Assembly (NCBI GenBank): GCA_918026815.1
Contig: CAKJVC010000150.1
Location: 124,001-188,000 of the forward strand
Reading direction: 5' to 3'
DNA length: 64,000 nucleotides
Source of the DNA: Chalara sp. BL73
Lineage: Eukaryota > Ascomycota > Leotiomycetes > Helotiales
Each line of letters starts with the position of its first letter. Within the stretch, counting starts at the first letter, position 1. The notes under the pieces are model-generated. The model did not search any database, was not told the origin of the DNA, and worked only from the letters and a program-made list of their open reading frames with translations. Below are positions 54,678 through 64,000 of the stretch, piece by piece. The position numbers and the translations under genes are program-made.

Positions 54678-54981
54678 TTATTCTAAACTCTCCCTCACGC
54701 TCCCCTACAGAGGAGATTAAACAAACCGTGCTCTCATTCAATAGCACGGCTTATACTTCAATAGTGTACTGCTATAAGCTTAGCCTGAGAGACCTTTTTG
54801 ACTTGTTGACTTGTTGACTTGTGATCAGTTCGTCGGCCAATGCCGAACTGTATCGAACCCATTGTTCAGGAATCGAACCTAGACGAAAATCGAAACCCCC
54901 CTTTGTACGAACCCTCAAAACCGAATCCCTATTACCTATTCCGAACCCTCTCTCCTTTATATTCGGAAAAGAAGAAAAATC
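54678..54981. other. Retroelement leader
   Basis: Untranslated stretch between the LTR remnant and gag. It contains a small GACTTGTT tandem (three copies) near 54796-54820. Confidence 0.4.
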
Positions 54982-55900
54982 ATGGCGAAAACCCCTGTCA
55001 TGGAGGAAGACAAGCAGGCAGCTGTCGTAGATGATCGACGTGCTACGTTTTTATTCGATCACAAGGACTAGGCTGTCAATTATAGCGAGGTTCCCGAGCT
55101 GGAGGCTCTTATAGCATGCAAGGATAAAAAGGATTTGCACACCTAGGAAAAGGATAATATTCTTTGCCCTGTTAGTCAGACTAATAAAACAATCACGTCA
55201 TGGGCCGAAGTTATTCGAACATAAAATACGAAAATCATTGCTTTGGAGAAACAAGTGGAAAGAATCAACGATATAAAAGTCAAAATGCGAAAACTCAAAG
55301 CAGAATTTGTTGGCAAGCAAACTGTTATCGATCATTATGCTAGTCAGCTTTCGCAAAGCGATACTCAAGCTCGCGGCAGCAGAACATTTAAGCTTCCTGA
55401 TGCTGCTGTATTCACTAACGGAAGGGATTCTAGTTTCGATACAAAGAAGCAAAGATGGCTTATTTATTTAGTCGTACCGCAGGCGACGCGTTGAAGCACT
55501 TCGACGCCCGCTATTGCTCTGCAGACAAAAATCGATTCATTAGTGCCAAAAAGATGATGCAGTTCTTGACCAATATCTATTCGGATCCTTTCAAAATTCA
55601 GAACGCTCGCATCGAATTCAAGAAGCTATATATGAAGCCGTCTCAGAAATTTTCCGAATTCTATACCGACTTCTTGCACTTGGCTGGTCAATCGAAGCAT
55701 GCTACAAGTGAATGGCATGCTAAGCTTTACGACAAACTGCCGATCGACCTGCAGCGAGCAGTGTTGCCTACTATATCTCAGTGCTTGACCTATCAAGAGT
55801 TGGCCAATCATTGCATGACTACGGATTTAAGCCTGAAGAGAATCGATGAGCGTACGGGTCGCTATGAACTTTACTGTAGTTTAGCTATACTATCAATCGT
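54982..55900 (+). pseudogene. Ty3/gypsy-type gag remnant
   Basis: From ATG 54982 (MAKTPVMEEDKQAAVVDD) the frame runs through TAG near 55069, a second TAG near 55144 and TAA near 55221, then a coiled segment (EKQVERINDIKVKMRKLKAE). After a frameshift near 55460 it reaches the conserved gag core: GDALKHFDARY, FLTNIYSDPF, FYTDFLHLAGQS, KLYDKLPIDLQRAV. All three early stops are TAG or TAA at positions compatible with CAG or CAA, the change expected from repeat-induced point mutation. No protease, reverse transcriptase or integrase follows. It is a dead element. Confidence 0.75.
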
Positions 55901-56413
55901 CTTATTAAGAGCGTCAAAAGTTGCTATAGCTATTGCCCCCTGCTTTATTATGGCCATCAACTTGTCCTCATAATTCGGAGGTGTGGAATAGAGCTTCTTT
56001 TAAGCTCAAATATAGCTCCAAGGTTTAAAGACACAGAGCATAAGGTAGCTTATCTGCCAGATTTATCCGGACAAAGTAGGAGGAGATGTACACAAAAAGC
56101 CAACCTTTTCAATAAGCGAGGAAGGATTTATCTCCCCTTACTTAATATTGTATTCACAGCCACGCTAGTGGTATTTTTTTTTTTTGTGAAAATCGCTATA
56201 CAATTAACATAGCAATGTGTCGTGGTTTTGAACAGATTGATTTCGAATTTCTCAATGTCTTCAACTAAACCGGATGAAGTGCATTGTCGCGCCCTCCCTG
56301 CTCTCCATTCCCCATGTAGACTTCAGCAAAACACGCGGTTTTTTCTCGGCAATCAACATAGCTGATCATATTTGGCTGACTGGGAAACACTCTGACGAAG
56401 TGCAAGCCTATAT
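55901..56413. other. Decayed retroelement flank
   Basis: No recognisable pol sequence. A T-tract lies near 56177-56187. Confidence 0.4.
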
Positions 56414-58700
56414 TCAAACCAGAACCACTTCTTTTTGAGGCCAGGTCTCATACCACTTCTTGGGCAGAGAAGTACTAATTACTCTCTTAAAAATGCCTAG
56501 TCTTTCATAAGCTCCAGAATGGCTCAGTGATGGAGTCAGAACTAAAAACGCAATCCAGCGCTCGGCCTCCAGGTCAGTCGTTTTACGATGTACCGTGTCT
56601 TTTCTGTCACTGAACCCAGCGTTTGAGCGTGGTCGTGCTATCAAAACAGCCAGCAAGTCCACGGGTGTCGGTTGTTGAAGAGTCTCGTCGGTTTGTGCTG
56701 ACCGTGCCCTTTGAATAGTTCCGCTTCTTCGCTCGAAGAGGGAATCCGGATAGAAGCCATGACATGGCTCTTGGGAGCCATTTATTTTTATAACGCTGCC
56801 GTTCATGGTACTGGGTAACAGATAGCCGGAAACTCTGACAAATCCGTCACAAGCATCAGCTCTTGTGTTCTTTCCAACTGGAGTAATACCCGCCTCTAAA
56901 ACTTTGAATATTGGCTCGTACTCGTCTTCATAGTCAAAGCAAGTATCAACGGGTCCCTCAATGGATGCCCAACTCCATGACGGGGCGCGGTATCTTTCTG
57001 GAAGTCTTCCTCGGCTTGGAGGGTTACTATCATAAGTTCCGGACGACCAGGCTAAGTTCTCTTCGAAATCAGTTCTCCAATGCCCACAGAGGTATGTGTC
57101 GTTCAATACACCGTCCAATCTCTGAGCTACTGCAGACAGAGCAGGCAGTCGATCCATCTCCTTCGTCAATCGCAATTGCGTATACGATGGTATAATGTTC
57201 ATACGCCATTGCTGGTAAATGAACTTTTTCCATTTTCCGAGGCCTTCAAGATCGTTTTCTTCGATGTAACCCTCGGCGATGTCGATCATGCCTTGATACG
57301 ATTGCCGCGCACTGGAGTTCCGAAAATCCCAGCCATCACTCCAAAAGCTCCGGAATCTCGCACCGCATTCACAGTCGCAGCACCGGAGACAATCCCATTC
57401 CATTTCCTTCGAACAAAACGACAAGAGCCGTCTAGATATGAGCTTCTCTTGAAACGCCCAACTGCGGTAGTCGAGCGGCTCCATTGGTGCTGCTGGTCCA
57501 ATTAGGTTTGTTCGGTACCTGTCTCGTATTTTTGACGGAATGTCATGACGCTGGTGTTTGCTAGGCGCAACACGAATCTTGAACCTTGCAAAACCTCCCG
57601 GAAAATCAGAGTGTGCTACGGAGAACTCTTTGCTGATATGCTTTTCCCGTGTCCTCAAAAGGCCATCAAGGCTCCCTGGAGACACAGAGGCGGCTATTGT
57701 GAGATAGGCGTTGTGATATATATCACCCATCTTTACGGACTCGGTTTCCCAGTCTTCTCTGTTAGAGAATTAGCCTATGGTGTAAACATGTTCCCTAACC
57801 GTCATACCTATCATCCTGGATGATGCAGAGGGAGTCGATCCAGATGTATCGAATCCCTAGAATGTGGCAGATTTTTATTGCATCTCGGAATGTCTGTGGA
57901 AGATCCTGCCAGTTGATGCCTTTCTGTCGATCTTGAATTGTGGCCCTATCTGTTGTCAAGAGTTGTGACGGACCCCAACAGTGGCTCAATGCTGCATATT
58001 GTTGTTTTTCACCTTTGGAAATGTAGAGCCTCGGATTAATTCCTTCGTCCCCAATATCTATGGCTCGTCTAGGAAGGTGGGCATCAGATGGAGGGCAACA
58101 TTGTGGATGTGAGTTTACGCAGGACTCCAACAGCTGTTTCATCCGTTCAATGGCACCATCAGAGAATGGGTTTTCATGGATCTCGCGGAAGTTCTCCATG
58201 TTATCAAGAGGTTTGTTCAGTTTCTCTTGTCCTAGCCCCATACATGTGTGAGAAACGGGCCAGAAGAAGATAGGGATAACTCACCTCTACCCAAATACAT
58301 TTCAAACTTCTGTCTCGTCTCTATCTTTCATAAAGGTAATGTTGAATTCACCTTGTGGTTTAACTGCGAAAGTAAATCCATAGTCAGGATTAATCGCACC
58401 ATCTAATGCGGTGGACAAGCCATGCTTGACGACAGAACAGATAGAGCACCCGTTCTCGACCGCTTCCGTCAAATTCGGTATTGGAATAAAGGGCCGAGGA
58501 TGACCGCTCATATTTTTGTGGCAGCCACAAAGGTTGTCATAATAACGCTTATAACGATATGCGTGTCTATCTTCGTCCATTGTACTTTGCACTGGTTGCT
58601 GGGTTTCACGGCCGAGCCCACTCACGGGTGGTGGTCGCGTCCACTTACAAAGAAAGAAATTTCGAATTGCTTCCGTTCCTACTTCTAATTGTGTTGACAC
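56414..58700 (-). CDS. HET domain protein, possibly broken at exon 1
   Basis: Three coding blocks on the minus strand. Block 1 (58700-58302; likely start at Met 58580) has the Cys motif CGCHKNMSG..ENGCSICSVV. Block 2 (58241-57808) carries YAALSHCWGPSQLL and IRYIWIDSLCIIQDD. Block 3 (57758-56414) continues EDWETESVKMGDIYHNAYLT, RSWAFQEKLISRRLL and APSWSWASIEGP, ending KKEVVLV-like (WPQKEVVLV). The block 2/3 intron (GTATGA...AACAG, 49 nt) is phase-consistent. Between blocks 1 and 2 the frame hits TGA right after DRDETEV, and a change of frame is needed to reach FEMYLGR and the GTGAGT donor, so an indel or unusual splicing is implied. This is the standard stand-alone HET form, without repeats. 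Confidence 0.72.
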
Positions 58701-59293
58701 AGCTCAAGATGATAAGCTTAGCGCTTGCTAAACATCGTTACCCACCTAGGCAGCACTCGTGCGGCTGAGTCTAGACCGAAATGTGACGGGTTATACCCGT
58801 GTCGTGATCGGGACTACTACGATTACGTGGGCAAAACCACATGACTCTCTATTTTATTACATAGGTGAAATTATATCTTCCAACTCTCGTGCAGGCCGTA
58901 TGAGGACCGTAACATAAAATTCATGGTTTTAAATTATATAATACTGTCCTACTTGTACAATTAAGGGTGGATTCTCTCACATTTACTGGAAGAGGGGTCA
59001 GTCATGGCTGTTCAATTCATCTCTGATTAGCCAATCTAACTATTACTGCTCAATATCATATTATAACAAAAGTGTTCCTACTACTTAATGACCCTTATAT
59101 TATAGTATATCCTACCTTCTAATAACAAGCATGCTACTTTCGTAGAAGATACTGTAATTGGAGTGGCAAAATAACAACGTTCATATATGCAAATACTTCC
59201 CTTGACCCTCTATGAAATAGAGACAAAAAGAAAATAATATATTATATACATAAAAACACTTTATTATTAGTTGATAGGGTAAAGAAAACAATA
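58701..59293. other. AT-rich spacer
   Basis: No gene. It lies between two minus-strand recognition genes and must include the promoter of the HET gene. Confidence 0.5.
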
Positions 59294-62200
59294 TCATTTG
59301 CCAGAATATTCAAATAATAAAGAGTAGTTTTGGAAACATGCTTTTGTAGTTGGATGGTCCTGTCCAAGTGCCTTTTGGTAACCTGCATATGCTCTTTGAT
59401 AGAGTAGTAAGGCCTCTTGGTACTGCTCTCGCTGGTGTAATAAGTATGCCAGGCAATAAATGCTCGTCAGCGTATAGGGATGTTCTTTCCCTAGCGCCTT
59501 TTCATACCCCTCCAGCGCTCGTCGGTTCATCTCCTCTGCCTGCTCATACTTGCCCTGTTGTTGCAACACCGAAGCTAGGTTGTTAACGCTCGTCAGCGTA
59601 TCGGGATGCTCCTTCCCTAGCGCCTTTTCATACCCCTCCAGCGCTCGTCGGCTCATCTCCTCTGCCTGCTCATACTTGCCCTGATGTCGCAACACCAAAG
59701 CTAGGTTGTTAACGCTCGCCAGCGTATAGGGATGATCCTTCCCTAGCGCCTTCTCTCTCCCCTCCAGCGCTCGTCGGCTCATCTCCTCTGCCTGCTCATA
59801 CTTGCCCTGTTGTTGCAACACCGAAGCTAGGTTGTCAATGCTCGTCAGCGTATCGGGATGATCCTTCCCTAGCGCCTTCTCACTCCCCTCCAGCGCTCGT
59901 CGGCTCATCTCCTCTGCCTGCTCATACTTGCCCTGTTGTTGCAACACCGAAGCTAGGTTGTCAATGCTCGTCAGCGTATCGGGATGATCCTTCCCTAGCG
60001 CCTTCTCACTCCCCTCCAGCGCTCGTCGGCTCATCTCCTCTGCCTGCTTATACTTGCCCTGTTGTCGCAACACCGAAGCTAGGTTGTCAACGCTCGTCAG
60101 CGTATCGGGATGATCCTTCCCTAGCGCCTTCTCTCTCCCCTCCAGCGCTCGTCGGTTCATCTCCTCTGCCTGCTCATACTTGCCCTGTTGTTGCAACACC
60201 AAAGCTAGGTTGTTAACGCTCGTCAGCGTATAGGGATGCTCCTTCCCTAGCGCCTTTTCATACCCCTCCAGCGCTTGTCCGCCCATCTCCTCTGCTGTGT
60301 TATAGTCTCCCTTTTCACTTGAATACCATGCAGCATTAAAGAGGATCAAGGCCCACTGTGCTAAGTAGACCTCATTCGTCGGCCAATATAATAAAATCAT
60401 TTCGGCGTGGGGAAACAGCTTGCTGCATATTGTCCAATTCTCATACGTCCCGACTGGGAATGCCGTTCCCATAATATTTATATACTTTTCCTTCCAAAAT
60501 TCTAGCTCATCATAGTGCTCGAGCCATTTCTTTGTCGAAAACTGCACAAGTCGATGCATCTCAAACTCGTTTCCTTCCATGTTCATGGTTACTAGTGAGT
60601 AGCTAGCTAAGGTAGAGATATCATCTTCGAAATCGGCTTCCGTGTCACTGGCTTCTTGGTAAAATCGAAGCAGAAGAGCCTCGGGGATCCCTTGGCGGTC
60701 GAAGAGACTCATAAGAGATAGTAGCCGAGCAGCCGAAAACCACTCTTTACGGATGTGCTCGAAAGATATCTGCCACGTAGCGATAATAGAGTTCGATGCT
60801 CGACCATCTCTGCGAGTGTCTCCAACATCCTTCCTTAAAAGACTTGATCTATCTTTGTCGTTTCCGCGAAGGTCGCGTAGATAGTTCGAAATGGTGATGC
60901 GGGGTGCTCTTTGGCTAATGTAGGCGGCGGCTTGGGTGATCGCAAGAGGCATGTAGTCGAGACTCTGCACTAGCTCTACAGCATCAGTCGTATTGAGATT
61001 TCCTAAAAGCTTTTTGTGAAGAAGATCTAGGGCATGGTCCTGGTCCATAGGCTTGACTTTGATGATATCGGAGTCCCTCCCCGTTAATCTATAAGCCACA
61101 TCTCGGCTCCGAGATGTAATGACGATAGATCCGTTTAGTGATTGGGGTACGAAGTCCGACAAAGAGCGAGTTACTTGAGCTAAATCATAGTCTACACTCT
61201 GATTAAAAAAGACGTTTAGATCATCAGCATTGTCGATAATCATGACCCAGCGGCCGTTCACCTCGTCACACAGCCAGTTGCTAACAAGTTGAAGGATGTC
61301 GGCGTCCGGCCTATCCCAGCCATCGATCTTAACTCTTTCGGCGATTCTTCTATAGCCTTCTTCGAACCGGGCTGTGGTACTAGAATGAACCCAGAATACC
61401 CAGGTTTCTGGTGATTCCTCTCTAACCCGGTGAGAGTACTCGATAGCAAGTTGAGACTTCCTGCTTAAACAGTTACTTAGTGCTCTAGCGCTCACGCGGC
61501 TGGTAACCAACCCAACGCCTCCAAGACCAACGAGTGCTACTCGAGAGGCTGGTAGGGAGCATTTCTGATTTATTTCGACGAGGATATCGCGATCCACAAA
61601 GTCTTTGTCACGTCGAAAAGGTACCGTTGATGATGGAGAAGGTCGTGAGGTCGGATCTACTAGCAAAACTAATATCAGATCGTGTCAAAGTCGCGATGGA
61701 ATGGCGTGTACATATATGGATTCGTGGGGTATTAGGTCTTTATATGGACGGTGGAGCCGCCGTTATGATTGCCCAAACTAGAATTTGAATAGATAATACT
61801 AACAAGACGGTAGCACGAAGCTAGCAGAAACGCTTCCATAATTTTGACCTAATTGGAGCGCCTGATTTCCAGTACCCGAAAAGGCAGCCACAGGACTGCT
61901 TGATGGAAAGGCAACTGACAGTCATAGCTTTAGCCATATCTAGTACTGCTCACTTGAACTCATTTACGTACACTGTGTACCATGCTGTTTCCTAACTTGT
62001 TTCTCTTGCTTGGACCTCTCCGCTCCTGGTGTTGACGTATTACTTGGAACAATCAGTTCTTTAATCCACCGACGAAGCTCTCCAGCAATAGCTGTGAAGC
62101 CTGGATCATCTACGTGCTCGAATTTTGTCATGTCCATATGATTGCTCCGTATCCCTATCGGGATATAGCCAGGTAGGATAGCGGAATGAGAAGGGACAAC

Positions 62201-63242
62201 CTGAAGGTAAATATTAGTGCGGAAACGATTAGAAGTATAATGCCTGACTCACAATACCAACGCCTGGCAATGGCAATTCTTCGTAGAAGCAAGTAATCTC
62301 GATTGGTTGGAGCCTTTCTTGATTCCGTGACCTGACCATAGTATGGAACCCATCTTGAACCCGTGCAAGAACCTCAGAGTCGCTCTCAAGCACCGCTAGA
62401 ATCTGCGGATTCGTCTGCTTAAGGAGACCAATCAGATTGGCTAGCATCTCAGCCCAGTTTGCGAGGCCAGCGCCATTGTGTGGTGTGCCCAGGAATATAA
62501 TGCCACGAGTATAGTCGAGGATGTTCTGAAGATGTCGTTCTGGTCGTTGTCGTGCCGCTGACAGAGCCTATATGTTCTATCAGCTAGACATCATGTGCCT
62601 ACAGGGCGGGAGACTTACATCCTCACATACAAGGCCCCCCAGACTATGGCAAACAAATATAATAGGGCGGTTATTCTGCTATAGTTTATTTCCGTTCCCA
62701 AGACAATCCGGGCGGTTAATGCTTACAGTGTCATCGTCCTCCCTATATGTTGCAACGCTGGTCAGTAGGTTCATTGAATGGTTCCCAATCCTATTCTTCG
62801 ACACCATGCCTCGCCAGTCTGCCACATATGCATCGTATCCGAATGTGAGCACGCGAGCGTTGGGGACTTTCGATGGTAGTAAGGACTGAGGCCACGGAGT
62901 AGCGGTATTCTTTGCCGTCCATGTCTTCTCGCGGTCTCCGGTAAGTCCATGGACAAGAATGATACTATATTGGAAAGCAGAAAGTTAGTGAGTTTCAACG
63001 AGCCACGAAGATTCCAAAACTTGGATTAGCAGCCTGAGTTAGGAAGCCCATAATTGCGATTGGAGAGAGCCGGCGTACTCGACCACGCTGTGCTCTGGAT
63101 TATAGAGCAGCTTAATGCCAGAAGGGAACGTCTTTCTCTGTGAGGTAGCAGTCGTGGAGGAACTCGCGGTGGTGTTCGCGGTGGTGCTTGTCGTGGGGCT
63201 CTTGCTCCGGCGCTGGAACCATTCCGAGATCCGTCGCGGCAT
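59294..63242 (-). CDS. Alpha/beta-hydrolase-NB-ARC-TPR NLR
   Basis: Seven exons, all phase-consistent: 63242-63079, 62964-62727, 62675-62619, 62567-62253, 62200-61972, 61668-61512 and 61460-59294 (3327 nt, 1108 aa). Residues about 55-300 form a lipase-like alpha/beta hydrolase: IILVHGLTGDREKTW, the nucleophile segment IIFVCHSLGGLVCED (S-L-G-G), RGIIFLGTPHNGAGLA, and VVPSHSAILPGY with the likely catalytic His. NB-ARC begins near residue 345: the P-loop GLGGVGKSQLA is completed only after removing a 51-nt in-frame intron (61511-61461); Walker B is WVMIIDNADD, and IVITSRSRD and MPLAITQAAAYI follow. Seven near-identical 42-residue TPRs close the protein. The hydrolase is the predicted effector domain. 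The first 45 residues are Ser/Thr rich. Confidence 0.88.
59460..60280 (-). repeat. Homogenised 126-bp TPR repeat array
   Basis: Seven 42-residue units (ALGKDHPDTLTSxxNLASVL, then QQGKYEQAEEMSRRALEG) with exchange of only a few residues between units. Two adjacent units are almost identical over their whole length. Confidence 0.85.
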
Positions 63243-64000
63243 CGGAACGACTGCGCACTAAGCAGGCTCTGCGAATGTGCTGCAGGAAGCGGATCAAAAG
63301 GCGAATTTAGTGCTAATGAGAAAGTAAGCGCGCATCGCTCTCCGCTGCAAATCTCGAAATGGATTCTGCTGATTCAAAGAGTTTACAGCTCAACTACAGC
63401 TCTACCAGCCCCGACTTCAGGCTGGCGCTTAGCCAGCCTCATCTCAGCTTTTAGTGGCACCCAATCTCGCCCACAAGGGATGAAATCAAGCACGCCTCAA
63501 TAGCCCCTATAAAATTATCACAATTTTCGCTCGCCTCTCTCTGCTATAGCTACCTCCTTTCTGACTTTGTGCTTCCAACCGCCTGCAAGCCTGCTCGCTG
63601 CGATACGGAGTTTGCTTGACTTACACGTGACATCATGCTGGTGTGGCTTATGGATGGACACTGGAGGCAGCTAGCCATAATTATGCTAGTGCACGTAGCG
63701 GCATATTGGCAATGTGGCTTACTTCATATTCTTGAAGAGTTCGCGGCGGAAGCCGATTCCGCTAGCAACCACAGGCTTTATTATGTAAGATAAAATATTT
63801 TACGGAGGTTTACCGTAACTCCGATACCGTTGATAAGGATCCTTGATCGCTTGATTGGAGGTACCCCGGCCGCCACAAGGCTGACATCGACTTCTCCACA
63901 TCGTGGTGAGACTCAGGAATCTATATCTAACCATTCTACGAGTTTGAAAGGCGAAAAGAGCCCGAGAGTGGTGCTACGGGTCGAGGGGTCCTATTACACT
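63243..64000. other. Upstream region of the alpha/beta-hydrolase NLR to window end
   Basis: No gene seen. It contains the promoter of the minus-strand NLR; the last 300 bp carry no recognisable feature. Confidence 0.5.

Noticed and set aside
1..64000. tRNA, rRNA or CRISPR features
   Set aside because: I found no cloverleaf with a T-loop GTTCRA context, no rRNA-like block and no regularly spaced short repeats; the regular repeats are all protein-coding.

Overview
The window is nuclear DNA of a filamentous ascomycete (Pezizomycotina). The evidence is short GT-AG introns of about 45-140 bp, HET domains, SesA-, NACHT-, NB-ARC- and PNP_UDP-type NLR receptors, DUF7703-like and fungal CorA-like membrane proteins, and many solo LTRs. 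A leotiomycete is my guess, but the sequence alone does not settle it.

Layout. 0-6.5 kb: a GPI-anchored secreted protein, then gene-poor DNA with two dead kinase genes and a dead SANT-like fragment. 6.6-14.2 kb: dispersed repeats, a large degraded NLR paralogue (minus), a 45-residue TPR array and a SesA protein split by a 174-bp LTR-like element with a 5-bp target duplication, and more solo LTRs. 14.9-17.1 kb: a 60-aa secreted peptide, an ankyrin fragment and a Ty3/gypsy integrase fragment. 18.1-21.3 kb: a HET-ankyrin gene (minus) between two direct LTR-like repeats. 23.5-31.3 kb: one very long gene (plus) that I rebuild as ten exons and 2378 aa: N-terminal STAND region, NACHT, C2H2 zinc fingers, a conserved middle region, and a C-terminal nucleoside-phosphorylase-like (PNP_UDP) domain. 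31.9-35.2 kb: a HET protein with multiple N-terminal membrane segments (minus). 36.3-40.7 kb: a PNP_UDP-NACHT-ankyrin NLR (plus), with an early stop in its last repeat. 42.0-43.0 kb: a seven-transmembrane DUF7703-like protein. 43-50 kb: gene-poor, with repeats and one small cysteine-containing secreted protein. 50.2-53.3 kb: a CorA-like transporter. 53-56 kb: LTRs and a dead gag gene. 56.4-58.7 kb: another HET gene (minus), possibly broken. 59.3-63.2 kb: an alpha/beta-hydrolase-NB-ARC-TPR NLR (minus).

Together this is a cluster of fungal nonself-recognition genes embedded in transposon remnants. Three receptors and one fragment carry near-identical tandem repeats (33-aa ankyrin, 42-aa TPR, 45-aa TPR), the pattern expected of fast-evolving recognition domains. 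The same PNP_UDP module sits at opposite ends of two neighbouring NLRs, and a third NLR-like locus is a pseudogene, so domain shuffling and birth-and-death evolution are visible within one window. All exon structures are read by eye from splice signals and phase; none is confirmed by transcripts.
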